The position numbers were made by a program, and so were the translations under genes. From Atlantibacter sp. RC6 (GTDB lineage Bacteria > Pseudomonadota > Gammaproteobacteria > Enterobacterales > Enterobacteriaceae), in assembly GCF_014193285.1 (NCBI RefSeq), contig NZ_JACHZE010000006.1, positions 124,001 through 188,000 of the forward strand: a stretch of 64,000 nucleotides of DNA, written 5' to 3'. The notes under the pieces are model-generated. The model saw only the letters and a program-made list of their open reading frames with translations, ran no database searches and was not told the origin of the DNA. Positions within the stretch are counted from its first letter, which is position 1. The number at the start of each line of letters is the position of its first letter. This document shows positions 37,857 to 47,528 of this stretch, piece after piece.

Positions 37857-38441
37857 TTAAGAAATGCTAATCGAATTCTTGTTAATAAGCACGACTAAAT
37901 ACACGCACAATGCATCACTTTCATTAATAAAGTGACAATCGTTGGGCGGTCCAAGCTCCAGGCAATCGCCCTGATGCATTTCGTGGCGCACATCGCCTTC
38001 TAAAAACACCAGTTCGCCCTGCTGCAGCCAGATGAGCTGGCGGGTAAACGCGTAGGCCGAGGCGGGCATGGGGACATTGCTGCCGGCAGGCAGTTCGACC
38101 TGGACTAAATCGAGTGGAAAATCATTTTGCGGTGAGATATGGCGGCGCAAATAGTGGCTCTGCGGGTCGCGCCACAGCGGCTGATCGGCATAACGCAGCA
38201 GCCGCCCGGACGGCGCTTCCGCCCGGGCAATCAGCGTCGACATGCTGATACCAAACGCGCCGGAAAGCCGCGCCAGCAGCGTCGCCGTCGGGCTGCTCTC
38301 GCCGCGTTCAATTTTGTGGATCATGGCGCGGGAAACTCCGGCTCGCTGGGCCAAATCGCTTAACGACCAGCCGCGTGATTCGCGCTCAAGGCGGATTCTG
38401 CCACTGATCCGTTGATTTAATGTGTCGATTATATTATTCAT
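37857..38441 (-). CDS. XRE-cupin regulator
   Basis: A 194-residue regulator with an N-terminal XRE helix-turn-helix (RESRGWSLSDLAQRAGVSRAMIHKIERGESSPT, in two blocks) and a C-terminal cupin sensor (VQVELPAGSNVPMP to GDCLELGPPNDCHF). It is divergent from mnaT with a 39-base gap, so its operator must overlap the mnaT promoter. The inducer is unknown. In E. coli the corresponding place between mnaT and mcbR is taken by curA; here it is this regulator. Confidence 0.85.
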   Translation of the reverse strand: MNNIIDTLNQRISGRIRLERESRGWSLSDLAQRAGVSRAMIHKIERGESSPTATLLARLSGAFGISMSTLIARAEAPSGRLLRYADQPLWRDPQSHYLRRHISPQNDFPLDLVQVELPAGSNVPMPASAYAFTRQLIWLQQGELVFLEGDVRHEMHQGDCLELGPPNDCHFINESDALCVYLVVLINKNSISIS

Positions 38442-38480
38442 AGCGTATCAATATAGTAAACACCCCTCCGAGGTTCAACC

Positions 38481-38999
38481 ATGAAGATTCGCCGCGCCCG
38501 CGCAGAAGACTGTGAAGCCATTGCGGGTATCTACAACTACGCCGTTTTGCATACTGCGGCTATCTGGAACGATCGCACCGTAGACACCGACAATCGCCTC
38601 GCCTGGTTCTATCAGCGCGGCAATGCGGGCTACCCGGTACTGGTGGCCGAAGAGAACGGCGAGATTATCGGTTACGCCTCGTTTGGCGACTGGCGGGCGT
38701 TTGAAGGCTTTCGCCACACGGTAGAGCATTCGGTGTATGTCCACCCGGACCACCACGGCAAAGGCATCGGCAAAGCCCTGATGCTGGCGTTGATTGATGA
38801 AGCGCGCGCCTGCCATAAGCATGTGATGGTGGCGGGAATTGAATCAGAAAACGCGGCGTCCATCGCGTTGCATCATAAGCTGGGCTTTACTATTAGCGCA
38901 AAAATGCCTCAGGTTGGCACCAAGTTTGGCCGCTGGCTGGATCTGACCTTTATGCAGCTCCAGCTCGACGACCGCAGCGAGCCGGATCTCCCGGCATGA
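38481..38999 (+). CDS. mnaT: MnaT, GNAT N-acetyltransferase
   Basis: A 172-residue GNAT acetyltransferase, nearly the same as E. coli MnaT (YncA). That enzyme acetylates methionine sulfone/sulfoximine and phosphinothricin-type compounds. The acetyl-CoA motif VHPDHHGKGIGKALM is intact, and GTKFGRWLDLTFMQLQLD matches the E. coli C-terminus. GAGG precedes the ATG. It overlaps ydcZ by 4 bases and is divergent from the XRE-cupin gene. Confidence 0.95.
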   Translation: MKIRRARAEDCEAIAGIYNYAVLHTAAIWNDRTVDTDNRLAWFYQRGNAGYPVLVAEENGEIIGYASFGDWRAFEGFRHTVEHSVYVHPDHHGKGIGKALMLALIDEARACHKHVMVAGIESENAASIALHHKLGFTISAKMPQVGTKFGRWLDLTFMQLQLDDRSEPDLPA

Positions 39000-39445
39000 A
39001 CAGTTCCCTCACCCTGCTATTTTTGACCGCCGCAGGGATCGGCCTGGTGGTGCAAAACACCATTATGGTGCGCATTACCCAGTCCGCCTCGACCATCCTG
39101 ATCGCCATGCTGCTAAATTCGCTGGTGGGGATTGTGCTGTTTACCGGCATCCTGCTGGCGCGCAACGGCCTCGCCGGGGTTCAGGAACTGGTCGCCACCG
39201 TGCGCTGGTGGACGTTAATCCCCGGCCTGCTGGGTTCGTTTTTCGTGTTCGCCAGTATTACCGGCTATCAGAACGTCGGCGCGGCCACTACTATCGCAGT
39301 GCTGGTGGCCAGCCAGTTAATCGGCGGGCTGGTGATGGATATCGCCCGCAGCCACGGCGTCCCGCTGCGGGCGATGATTGGGCCAGCCATTGGCGCGGTG
39401 CTGCTGGTGATCGGCGCCTGGCTGGTGGCAAAAAGGCAGTTTTAG
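38996..39445 (+). CDS. ydcZ: YdcZ, inner-membrane DMT-family protein
   Basis: A 149-residue membrane protein of the DUF606/DMT family with five hydrophobic segments and the family pattern QNTIMVRITQSASTILIAMLLN. It matches E. coli YdcZ in length and position after mnaT. Transport function is likely but the substrate is unknown. ATGA overlap with mnaT suggests translational coupling. Confidence 0.92.
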   Translation: MNSSLTLLFLTAAGIGLVVQNTIMVRITQSASTILIAMLLNSLVGIVLFTGILLARNGLAGVQELVATVRWWTLIPGLLGSFFVFASITGYQNVGAATTIAVLVASQLIGGLVMDIARSHGVPLRAMIGPAIGAVLLVIGAWLVAKRQF

Positions 39446-39687
39446 AGAATACTGCCGCCGCGCGTCAACTGATCCAGCCGCGCTTTTTCCGCCTGTTGGC
39501 GCTCCTGCGCCTGGTGATGCCCGTGATGGGCGATGGCGGTGCGTAACCGTTGCTGCTGCTGATATCGCTCCTCGCGGCTCAGTTCGTTATCGTCGCTCAG
39601 CTCAATCAGCAATTCATTCATTGGCGCTATGACGCTTTGCGCAATCGCCGCATCGACGCGGCTTATCACTTCATCCAGATGAGACAT
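39442..39687 (-). CDS. ydcY: YdcY, small DUF2526 protein
   Basis: An 81-residue soluble protein beginning MSHLDEVISRVDAAIAQSVIAPM and ending LTRGGSIL, matching E. coli YdcY (77). It is largely helical and charged. Function is unknown. AAGGAGGGG precedes the ATG. It overlaps the end of ydcZ by 4 bases on the opposite strand. Everything between here and patD is extra relative to K-12. Confidence 0.93.
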   Translation of the reverse strand: MSHLDEVISRVDAAIAQSVIAPMNELLIELSDDNELSREERYQQQQRLRTAIAHHGHHQAQERQQAEKARLDQLTRGGSIL

Positions 39688-39866
39688 CGCCCCTCCTTAA
39701 TGTGGTTTTGTTCAATCTTAGCGCGCCCGCACACCACAAACCAGGCTAATGGCCTCTGGCGTGTCAATGCCCCGATAATTCATAGGATTTCGCTTTTCTT
39801 CTGCCGTTTGCTTGCCGCCCGGCGCGGTAAAGTAGACAGGTAAAAGAAGATGGGCAGGAACAACAC

Positions 39867-41213
39867 GTGGCAAAAACTCTCTTACGCAGCGGAAATCTGG
39901 ATGACTTCCAGGCTGTCGGCGATAACGGGCAATCCGTTTTTGACTCTGCGCTGCAAATTCGTGAAACCCTGCGCCTGCGCAAGCAGCCGCTGGTGGACTA
40001 TCTCGCTATTCCGCAGCGTAATGACGATGGCGATCGGGTGGACTGGTATGCGCCGTTAGAGGGTAAAGCGACCTCCTGGCTGGCCGCCAGCGATGCCCAG
40101 CGCAAACAGGCGCGCCGCCTGCTGGAGAGCGCCCTTGCCAGCGCCAGCGCATTAAGCCAGCGCTGCCGCCAGAGCGATAAAACCGCGCTGGCCCACTTTG
40201 GCGCGCTGCTGGAAAAAGCGCTCCAGTTCCCGGCCGCCAACCACGTCTGGCTGGTGGACGGCAAACCGGTGATCACGTTCTGGGGCTTCGTCAGTATTAA
40301 TGAAGGCCTACGCGACGATATTCTGGCCTGCCTGAATGACGTGGAACCCGCGCCGCCGGTGATTGACACCCTGCCTGTCGACGAGCCTGAAGCGCCCGTT
40401 ATCAAACCGCAGTTGAGCGAACCCGACGCGCCGCTGCTGATGCCCGCGCCGGAGCCCGCGGCGATGCCGGTTATCGCGCCCGTCAGTGAACCGGCTCCAC
40501 AAATTCAACCTGCCCCCGCCGCGCCAGCGCCTGCGCCAACCCGACGCAAATCCGTCTGGCTGCTGCCGGTCGCCGCAGCGGTGATTGCCGCCATTGCTGG
40601 CCCGGTGCTGTGGACTCATCTGCAAAACCCGACCGTTGCCGCCGCGCCGCAAGCCGCCGCAGACAAAATCGCTGCGGTACGTGCGCTGGAAAACCCAACG
40701 CCGGTGGCGGCGGAAGTGAAACCCGCGCCGATGGTTGAAGCCCCGCCGCTACCGCTGGCCCAGGCGAGTATTGCGCAGCCAGAACCGGTAGTTACGCCGC
40801 CGCCCGCCTCCGTGCCGCCAGAAGAGACCCGTAACGCCATGATAATGGATGCCGATCAGGTCAAAATCGGTTCCACCCGCTTCCTGAACGGCAGTTGGCG
40901 GATTCAGGTGGAATCCCGCGATCCCATTACCGGCAAACCGCCGTCGCTGCGTTACGACATCAAAAACAACAAAGGCAGCGTGCGCGTCACCCATGGCGAC
41001 AACATCGTCTGCCGCGGCGAGGTGTTCTCCGGCCTGCACAGCAGCGGTGAATTGATGATCAAAACCCGCGGCAGCGCGCGCTGTACCGACGGCTCGCGCT
41101 TCCCGCTGCCGGAAATCACCTGTAAATCGGGAGAGGGAAGCGTCGCTCAGTGTACGGCGCGTTATGACGCGAACACCCTGCTTCCCCTGACGTTTAAGAA
41201 AGCGAGCGCCTGA
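39867..41213 (+). CDS. srfA: SrfA, first gene of srfABC
   Basis: A 448-residue protein of the SrfA family, the first of three genes known in Salmonella as SsrB-regulated srfABC. Residues 1-150 form a globular, charged domain. Residues 155-227 are rich in Pro and Ala; a single membrane helix lies at about 229-252; a second Pro/Ala linker follows, then a C-terminal domain (about 330-448) with three or more Cys, probably periplasmic. Translation appears to start at GTG 39867 with AGGAA upstream. Biochemical function is unknown. srfB follows after a 4-base gap. Confidence 0.87.
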   Translation: MAKTLLRSGNLDDFQAVGDNGQSVFDSALQIRETLRLRKQPLVDYLAIPQRNDDGDRVDWYAPLEGKATSWLAASDAQRKQARRLLESALASASALSQRCRQSDKTALAHFGALLEKALQFPAANHVWLVDGKPVITFWGFVSINEGLRDDILACLNDVEPAPPVIDTLPVDEPEAPVIKPQLSEPDAPLLMPAPEPAAMPVIAPVSEPAPQIQPAPAAPAPAPTRRKSVWLLPVAAAVIAAIAGPVLWTHLQNPTVAAAPQAAADKIAAVRALENPTPVAAEVKPAPMVEAPPLPLAQASIAQPEPVVTPPPASVPPEETRNAMIMDADQVKIGSTRFLNGSWRIQVESRDPITGKPPSLRYDIKNNKGSVRVTHGDNIVCRGEVFSGLHSSGELMIKTRGSARCTDGSRFPLPEITCKSGEGSVAQCTARYDANTLLPLTFKKASA

Positions 41214-41217
41214 TCCT

Positions 41218-44205
41218 ATGCTGGCAAACCTGTGCGATTACCAACAGAACGTAGCCCTGATTGAAAACAGCGGCGTCCAGTTCCTTGATTTCGGCCTGAC
41301 GCCGCAAGAGCCGCTACACGGCGGCCGCTTTGTGCGTAAAACCGCTAACGGCCCGCTGCTGCGCCTCGACTATCTGGCCGCCAGCGATAAATACGCGCTC
41401 CCCGCCCGCGACGGCGGCGTGGCGGAAGTGGTGAAACCGGAAAGCGCCCATCTGCTGAGCTATTCGCTGAGCGTGCTGGATGGCGTCTGGCTGCCGGTGC
41501 CGGTGCTACGTTTCAATCCGCCGCGCACCTTCACCACCGGCCCGGATAACTGGGCGCGGGTGCAAATTCGCCGCCTGGCGGAGCCTGACAGCGCCGGAAA
41601 TACCCACCGCGTCACCTTCGCGTTCGATACCCATCTCAGCGACGACGATAGCGCTTCGCTGCTGGCACCTTCGCAGTATGACGTGCGCAACGGCAGCCGT
41701 TTCGCCCTCGCCTGGCGCGATGATGAAGTGGGTGATTTCCTCGATCACACCTGGGTTGACGGCTGGCTGCGGGAGAGTTTTACCCATTACCTCGCCACCC
41801 ATGAAAACCGCACCCAGGGCGACAGCGCGAAAGCGCTAAAAAACTTTGAATATCAGGCGCACTGGCTGAACCTGCTGACCATGCTGGGCGAACAGTTACA
41901 GGTGCCGGAGATCAAAATCGTCACCGAAACCCTGGGCACCGCCGCCATTAACGTCGACCTGATCCTGGATGTGGGCAACACCCATACCTGCGGCGTGATT
42001 ATCGAGGATCATGGCGAAGCCAATGACGGCCTGCGCCAGACTATGGAGCTCCAGGTGCGTTCGCTGAGCGAACCGCAGTTTCTTAACTCGCCGCTGTTTA
42101 CCAGCCGCCTTGAGTTCTCTCAGGCACGCTTCGGCAAACAGCACTTCTCGGTGGAAAGCGGCCGCGACGACGCTTTTGTCTGGCCCTCCATCGTGCGTGT
42201 CGGCGATGAAGCCCGCAAGCTCGCCACCGAACGTCTGGGCAGCGAGGGCCACAGCGGCATCTCCAGCCCGCGCCGCTACTTATGGGACGAAACCCCGTCC
42301 AGCCAGGCGTGGCGCTTCAGCTTGCTGACGCCGAAAACCCAGCGTGAACCGCTGGCTACCGCCTGGCCGCTGATGAACCTGATGAACGACGACGGCGAAC
42401 CGCTGTGGAAGCTGCCCGCCGACGAGCGCCTGCCGGTATTCTCGCCGCAGTACAGCCGCAGCTCGCTAATGACCCAGATGCTGTGCGAACTGCTGGCCCA
42501 GGCGCTGGTGCAGATCAACAGCGTCGCCAGCCGCCAGCGTATGGGGTTCAGCAATTCGCCGCGCCACCTGCGCAACCTGATCCTGACCCTGCCCTCCGCG
42601 ATGCCAGGCCAGGAGCGGGAGATTTTCCGCCGCCGGATGCAGGAAGCCATCGCCCTGGTGTGGAAAGCGCTGGGCTGGCATCCGCAGGATGAAGACTTTG
42701 CCAGCGAACAGGGCAAACGCCAGAGCCGCATTCCGGTGCCACATATCCATATGGAGTGGGATGAGGCCAGCTGCGGCCAACTGGTATGGCTGTATAACGA
42801 AGCCATGGTGCATTTTCGCGGGCAGACCGAAGCCTGCTTTAACAGCTTTGCCCGCAATGACCGCCTGCCGGAACCCGGCGAAGCGCCGGGCCGCACCCTG
42901 CGCGTCGCCTCGATTGATATCGGCGGCGGCACCACCGATATGGCGATTACCCGCTACAGCCTCGACGACGGCGTCGGCAGCAACGTCAAAATTTCCCCGA
43001 CGCTGCTGTTCCGCGAAGGTTTTAAAGTCGCCGGCGACGATTTGCTGCTGGATATTATCCAGCGCTGCGTATTGCCCGCGCTGCAAGCCGATCTGCAAAA
43101 AGCGGGCGTGGCCGACGCCGCCGCGCTGCTGGGTTCGCTGTTTGGCGATTCCGGACGCATGGACACCCAGGCGATCCTGCGCCAGCAAACCACCCTGCAA
43201 CTGCTGATGCCGCTGGGCCATGCGATATTGCAGGCCTGGGAGCAAAGCGATCCGGCCGACGAGCTGGCCGGGCTGTACGCCAGCGTCGGCGATCTGCTGA
43301 GCAAACGCCCGAGCGTCAACGTTCTGAACTATCTGAATCAGGCGATCGCCCTGGCGCTGCCCGCCGATGCCAGCGGTTACGACCTGTTCGCCGCGCCGCT
43401 GCAAATCCGCTTCAGCGAACTTCAGGAGCAGATTTTTGCCGGTAAATTCTCGCTGTGCGCCCCGCTGCACGCGCTGTGCGAAGTGATTTCCCATTACCGC
43501 TGCGACGTGCTGCTGGTTACCGGGCGTCCGGGCTGTTTGCCGGGCGTCCAGGCGCTGATCCGCCATTTGCAACCGGTGCCGGTTAGCCGCATGGTGTGGC
43601 TGGAAAATTACGAAGTACACGAATGGTATCCGTTCAGCAAACAGGGGCGCGTTGGCAATCCCAAATCCACCGCCGCCGTGGGGGCGATGCTGTGCGCCCT
43701 GGCCCTGGATCTGCGCCTGCCGCGCTTCAACTTCAAAGCAGCCGATATCGGTGCCTATTCCACGGTGCGCTACCTCGGCGTACTGGACAATGAAGCCAAT
43801 ACGCTGCGCGACGAGAATATCTGGTACCGGGATATCGACCTCGATAACCCGGGCGAGAAGCTCAATGCCAAACTGCATTTCCCGCTGCGCGGCAACGTCA
43901 CGCTCGGTTTCCGCCAACTGGATAACGCCCGCTGGCCCGCCACGCCGTTGTATACCGTGGCGGTCAACTCGACCTCGCTGGCGAAAGCCATCGCCGGGGA
44001 TGGCGTGCTCAACGTCCGCCTGGCGCTGCACGGCGAAAAATCGCGCCCGCCGGAAGGTTTTACCCTGGCGGAAGCCTGGCTTTCCGATGGCAGCAAAGTG
44101 CCGGTGGATCAACTGACGTTCAAACTGAATACCCTGGCGGACCGTCGCAGCAGCGGCAGCCACTACTGGATTGATAGCGGGAGTGTGTACCTCAAATGTC
44201 TGTAA
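41218..44205 (+). CDS. srfB: SrfB, putative actin/Hsp70-fold ATPase
   Basis: A 995-residue SrfB-family protein. It carries the motifs of the ASKHA (actin/Hsp70) ATPase fold: a phosphate-1 loop at about residue 251 (DVGNTHTCGVIIED), a phosphate-2 loop at about 567 (DIGGGTTDMAITRY) and an adenosine loop at about 769 (TGRPGCLPGVQALI). Insertions between them make it far longer than DnaK's ATPase domain. No signal peptide is seen. In Salmonella it is listed as a virulence-related gene, but no activity is established; ATP binding is inferred from the motifs. srfC overlaps its end by 10 bases. Confidence 0.87.
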   Translation: MLANLCDYQQNVALIENSGVQFLDFGLTPQEPLHGGRFVRKTANGPLLRLDYLAASDKYALPARDGGVAEVVKPESAHLLSYSLSVLDGVWLPVPVLRFNPPRTFTTGPDNWARVQIRRLAEPDSAGNTHRVTFAFDTHLSDDDSASLLAPSQYDVRNGSRFALAWRDDEVGDFLDHTWVDGWLRESFTHYLATHENRTQGDSAKALKNFEYQAHWLNLLTMLGEQLQVPEIKIVTETLGTAAINVDLILDVGNTHTCGVIIEDHGEANDGLRQTMELQVRSLSEPQFLNSPLFTSRLEFSQARFGKQHFSVESGRDDAFVWPSIVRVGDEARKLATERLGSEGHSGISSPRRYLWDETPSSQAWRFSLLTPKTQREPLATAWPLMNLMNDDGEPLWKLPADERLPVFSPQYSRSSLMTQMLCELLAQALVQINSVASRQRMGFSNSPRHLRNLILTLPSAMPGQEREIFRRRMQEAIALVWKALGWHPQDEDFASEQGKRQSRIPVPHIHMEWDEASCGQLVWLYNEAMVHFRGQTEACFNSFARNDRLPEPGEAPGRTLRVASIDIGGGTTDMAITRYSLDDGVGSNVKISPTLLFREGFKVAGDDLLLDIIQRCVLPALQADLQKAGVADAAALLGSLFGDSGRMDTQAILRQQTTLQLLMPLGHAILQAWEQSDPADELAGLYASVGDLLSKRPSVNVLNYLNQAIALALPADASGYDLFAAPLQIRFSELQEQIFAGKFSLCAPLHALCEVISHYRCDVLLVTGRPGCLPGVQALIRHLQPVPVSRMVWLENYEVHEWYPFSKQGRVGNPKSTAAVGAMLCALALDLRLPRFNFKAADIGAYSTVRYLGVLDNEANTLRDENIWYRDIDLDNPGEKLNAKLHFPLRGNVTLGFRQLDNARWPATPLYTVAVNSTSLAKAIAGDGVLNVRLALHGEKSRPPEGFTLAEAWLSDGSKVPVDQLTFKLNTLADRRSSGSHYWIDSGSVYLKCL

Positions 44206-46355
44206 CTTCCTCACTTCCGGCGCTGGAAAACTGGCTGGCGCAGGCGCGTCAGCGTTCGGCGCTACTGGACGCGCAGGCTAGCGTACTGCAACTCGCCCTC
44301 GCCCGGCTGAACGCCCGTGCCGAGGCCCAGAACAATCAGGCCGAATCAACACGCACCCTCGCGCTGTGCGGCGCAGGCCAGGCCAGTAAAGCGTTTTTGC
44401 TGAGCGCGTTTTGCGGCGGCGAACAGGGCCGGTTACCGGTCACGCCGGGCAAGCATCTTGATTACCTTGCGCATATCAACCCTGGCCATAACCCCTGCGC
44501 CATGGCGCTGCGTTTTAGTGCGGGCGCATCGCTGAGCGAGGCGTTTCCGCTGACCTTACGCCTGCTGAGCGAAGCGGAACTGGTGACGCTGTTTATCGAA
44601 CATTATCATCACAAGCCGAATCCGCGCGGCGTGGACGATGCGCTGCTGCGTAAGCGTCTGGATGAGCTACAGGCGCTGCGCCAGCCGCTGGCAGACAGCG
44701 CCATCACCACCGCCAGCCTGGCTGTGGTGATCGACACTTTTACTCGTCGTGCCGGAACGCGCGCCCGCAGCGTCCAGATGGAAACCTGGCACCGCTTTGC
44801 GTCGCTGATCCCGCACCTGGGCCTTAGCGAACGCAGCCAGCTGTACGCGCTGCTGTGGGGCGATCAGCGCGAGTTCACCGCGCAGTGGCTGAGTCTCGCG
44901 GAAACGCTGCAACTGTTGGGTTATCACCGCAGCGTCGCCGCGCCGCTCAGCCTGCTGGTGGACAACTTTTCCCTGCCTGAAGAAGGCTTCTTACTGTGCG
45001 AACACCAGGACAACGCCAGCGCCCGGGACGTGCTGGTGTGCGCCATCAACGGCGACGCGCTGCAACCCGCGCTCAGCGTAGCGGTGAACCAGTTGGCGCT
45101 ACTGTGCGCTGAGCTGACGCTGCCGCTGGAAAGCCCGTGCGCACTGGGGGATGTGGACCTGCTCGACCTGCCGGCTCCGGCATTTTCTGCCGGCGCGCCG
45201 CTGTGGCAGACCAAACGCGCATTTTTACTGGACTGCTACCGCCAGCAGGCGGCTATCGATCTGCTGGTGATGTGCGGCGCGACGCCGGACCGAGTCTCGA
45301 CGCCCGCCATTGCTCGCACGCTGCTGCGCTGGGCGCAGGAAACCCATCCAGTACAGGACGATACGCTACCGGGCCTGGTGTGGGCGATCACCCCTGGCGA
45401 TGCGCGGTTCAGCGGCGAACAGCATCTGGATGACGGCGTGCAGCGGTTGCTGGGTAAACCGGGGCAGCGCTGGGGCACGCTACAGGCGCTGGATAATCGC
45501 AGCCTGCCGCGCCTGATTGAGTGGATGCAGGAAGCGCTGAGCGAACAACGGCGCGCGAAGCGTCTCGCGGCGCAGCAACAGCGTTTGCGCCAGGCGCTGA
45601 AGGATGCCTTCGCTCCTTATCATGACGACAACACCGCCGCCGTCGATGCCGAGCAGGCGATCCGCGCGCTGCAACGCCAGGCGGCTCGGCACGGCGATAT
45701 CCTGGCGGCGCTGCTGCCGCCGGTCGCCACGCTACAGGCGCTGTGCGACACGCCGGATAGCGCGCCGGTTACCCATACGCAGGGGTTGTTCGATCAGCAT
45801 ATCGATCTGTTCGCTGAGCCGCAGTCGGGCGATTCATCCGCAACCGCGACTCAGGGGACGCTTGCCACCCGGACGCATCAGCTGTGGATTAATCATGTCC
45901 GCCTGTGGAGCCAACAGCCGGAGCAGGCGCGCCTGCTGGATCTGGAGCCGGCAGTGCTGGCCTGGCTGGGGGAAACCCTGATTGTCACCAGCTATCGGCT
46001 GCGGCTGGACGCGCAGCTGGATGCCATCGCCCGTGAAGAAGGCGTCTGCGGCGCGCTGCTGTATGCGGGGCTGGGCAACTTTATTACATGGCTCGGCGTC
46101 AACGATCTACCGCCGGACGCGCGCCCGGCCAGCCGCGTGAACGCCGGCAAACCGGTATTCGCGCCACAGCCTGGCTGTAATACGCGTTTGACCAAACTCA
46201 GCGAACAACCGGCGCATGCCGCGACCGGCTATGTCTATGACTGGCTGGTGATGTTGTACCATCAGGCGCGTGGGAATCAGGGTTATCAGCACCCCGAAGC
46301 GCTGAAAGCTCAGGATCAGGAAAGGTTAGCAACGTTGCTTTCACCACTCGTTTAA
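44196..46355 (+). CDS. srfC: SrfC, putative virulence factor with P-loop-like motif
   Basis: A 719-residue SrfC-family protein. Near the N-terminus, GAGQASKA (residues 59-66) stands where a P-loop GxxxxGK(S/T) would be; the Lys is kept but the Gly before it and the following Ser/Thr are changed, so nucleotide binding is doubtful. Coiled-coil-like stretches occur near residues 15-45 and 450-470 (EQRRAKRLAAQQQRLRQALK). No membrane segment is clear. It overlaps srfB and is followed by a terminator, making srfABC a complete operon. Confidence 0.85.
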   Translation: MSVTSSLPALENWLAQARQRSALLDAQASVLQLALARLNARAEAQNNQAESTRTLALCGAGQASKAFLLSAFCGGEQGRLPVTPGKHLDYLAHINPGHNPCAMALRFSAGASLSEAFPLTLRLLSEAELVTLFIEHYHHKPNPRGVDDALLRKRLDELQALRQPLADSAITTASLAVVIDTFTRRAGTRARSVQMETWHRFASLIPHLGLSERSQLYALLWGDQREFTAQWLSLAETLQLLGYHRSVAAPLSLLVDNFSLPEEGFLLCEHQDNASARDVLVCAINGDALQPALSVAVNQLALLCAELTLPLESPCALGDVDLLDLPAPAFSAGAPLWQTKRAFLLDCYRQQAAIDLLVMCGATPDRVSTPAIARTLLRWAQETHPVQDDTLPGLVWAITPGDARFSGEQHLDDGVQRLLGKPGQRWGTLQALDNRSLPRLIEWMQEALSEQRRAKRLAAQQQRLRQALKDAFAPYHDDNTAAVDAEQAIRALQRQAARHGDILAALLPPVATLQALCDTPDSAPVTHTQGLFDQHIDLFAEPQSGDSSATATQGTLATRTHQLWINHVRLWSQQPEQARLLDLEPAVLAWLGETLIVTSYRLRLDAQLDAIAREEGVCGALLYAGLGNFITWLGVNDLPPDARPASRVNAGKPVFAPQPGCNTRLTKLSEQPAHAATGYVYDWLVMLYHQARGNQGYQHPEALKAQDQERLATLLSPLV

Positions 46356-46358
46356 TCA

Positions 46359-46389
46359 AAAAAGCCAGACGCGGCAGCGCCTGGCTTTT
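46359..46389 (+). terminator. srfABC terminator
   Basis: AGCCAG near 46363 pairs with CTGGCT at 46381-46386 in an extended GC stem (inner CGC/GCG), with A's before and TTTT after, just past the srfC stop. It may also serve the convergent oxidoreductase operon. Confidence 0.88.
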
Positions 46390-46406
46390 CTGTCTCTCTC
46401 AGGCGA

Positions 46407-47528
46407 CTACCACGCCAACCATTCGCCCCCTCTGGCGCTGCTGGCTTTTACCGTCTCAATGAACTTCATCCCGGCGATACCGGCGTCTATGCCAGGCAGC
46501 AGTGGCGCGTCGTTCTCGCCGCGAATCAACTGCGCCGCTTCGCGATAGATTTGCGCGAAACCTTCCAGATACCCTTCCGGATGCCCGGCAGGCGTGCGGC
46601 ACAGCGCGCGGGTTTCATCGCGGTTGTCCGGTCCGTTACGCGTGACAGTGTAACTACTGGCGCCTTGCGGATGGATCACCAGCTGTTCGGGGTGTTGCTG
46701 ATGGAAGCTCAGGCTGGCGAGGCTACCGATGATCCGCAGCCGCAAATCGTTGAGATAACCGCCTGCCACCTGGCTTGCCAGCAGCCGCCCATGTGCGCCG
46801 TTGGCGTAGCGCATATCCGCGACCACCTCGTCATCCAGCCGCCGGCCTTCCACACGCGTCAGCAGTTCGCCGCGCAGGGAAACCGGCTCCATGCCGCTGA
46901 CGAAAGCCGCTAACTGCCAGGCGTGAGTGCCGATATCGCCAATTGCTCCCGCCCCGGCGAGCGTCGGATCACCGCGCCAGCGCGCCTGTTTATTGTCGGT
47001 CTCTTCCAGTCGTTCGCTGAGCCACCCTTGCAGGTACTCCACTTCGATACGGCGGATTTCGCCCAGTTCGCCCGCTGCCACCCGCGCCCTGGCTTCACGC
47101 ACCATCGGCAAGGCGCTGTAGTTATGGGTAAGGATAAACCGGCAGCCGCTGTCGCGGATTGTTTTAGCCAGCGCCCGGCCTTCGTCCAGGCTGATGCCAA
47201 GCGGCTTATCACAGATCACGTGGATGCCGCGCTCAAGAAACGCCCGCGCTACTGGCACATGCAGATGGTTAGGCGTCACGATCGACACCACGTCAATGCC
47301 GTCCTCCCGCGCCGCCTCGCGCTCCGCCATCTCCTGCCAGCTGGCATAGCTGCGATCCGCAGCGACAAACAGCGCCGCGCCGGAGCGCGCCGCCACATCA
47401 GCCCGGGATGAAAACGCCCCGGCGACCAGTTCGAACTGGTCATCCAGCCGCGCTGCGATGCGGTGTACCGCGCCGATAAACGCCCCTTCGCCGCCGCCCA
47501 CCATGCCTAACCGTAAACGACGCGTCAT
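46407..47528 (-). CDS. Gfo/Idh/MocA oxidoreductase
   Basis: A 373-residue NAD(P)-dependent dehydrogenase of the Gfo/Idh/MocA family. The Rossmann motif [16 protein letters not shown] opens the protein, and the cofactor/substrate motif CDKPLG (EKP equivalent) and [11 protein letters not shown] with the catalytic His follow. It is the last gene of a four-gene operon and its start overlaps the isomerase gene by 4 bases. GGAGGGG precedes the ATG. The substrate is a sugar or polyol derivative by family, otherwise unknown. Confidence 0.88.
   Translation of the reverse strand: MTRRLRLGMVGGGEGAFIGAVHRIAARLDDQFELVAGAFSSRADVAARSGAALFVAADRSYASWQEMAEREAAREDGIDVVSIVTPNHLHVPVARAFLERGIHVICDKPLGISLDEGRALAKTIRDSGCRFILTHNYSALPMVREARARVAAGELGEIRRIEVEYLQGWLSERLEETDNKQARWRGDPTLAGAGAIGDIGTHAWQLAAFVSGMEPVSLRGELLTRVEGRRLDDEVVADMRYANGAHGRLLASQVAGGYLNDLRLRIIGSLASLSFHQQHPEQLVIHPQGASSYTVTRNGPDNRDETRALCRTPAGHPEGYLEGFAQIYREAAQLIRGENDAPLLPGIDAGIAGMKFIETVKASSARGGEWLAW

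Noticed and set aside
42466-44214. A 582-codon open frame antisense to srfB
   Set aside because: No recognisable domain; srfB on the plus strand has family motifs and operon context.
44370-44393. SrfC GAGQASKA as a functional Walker A motif
   Set aside because: The Gly before Lys and the Ser/Thr after it are both changed, so I describe it only as P-loop-like.
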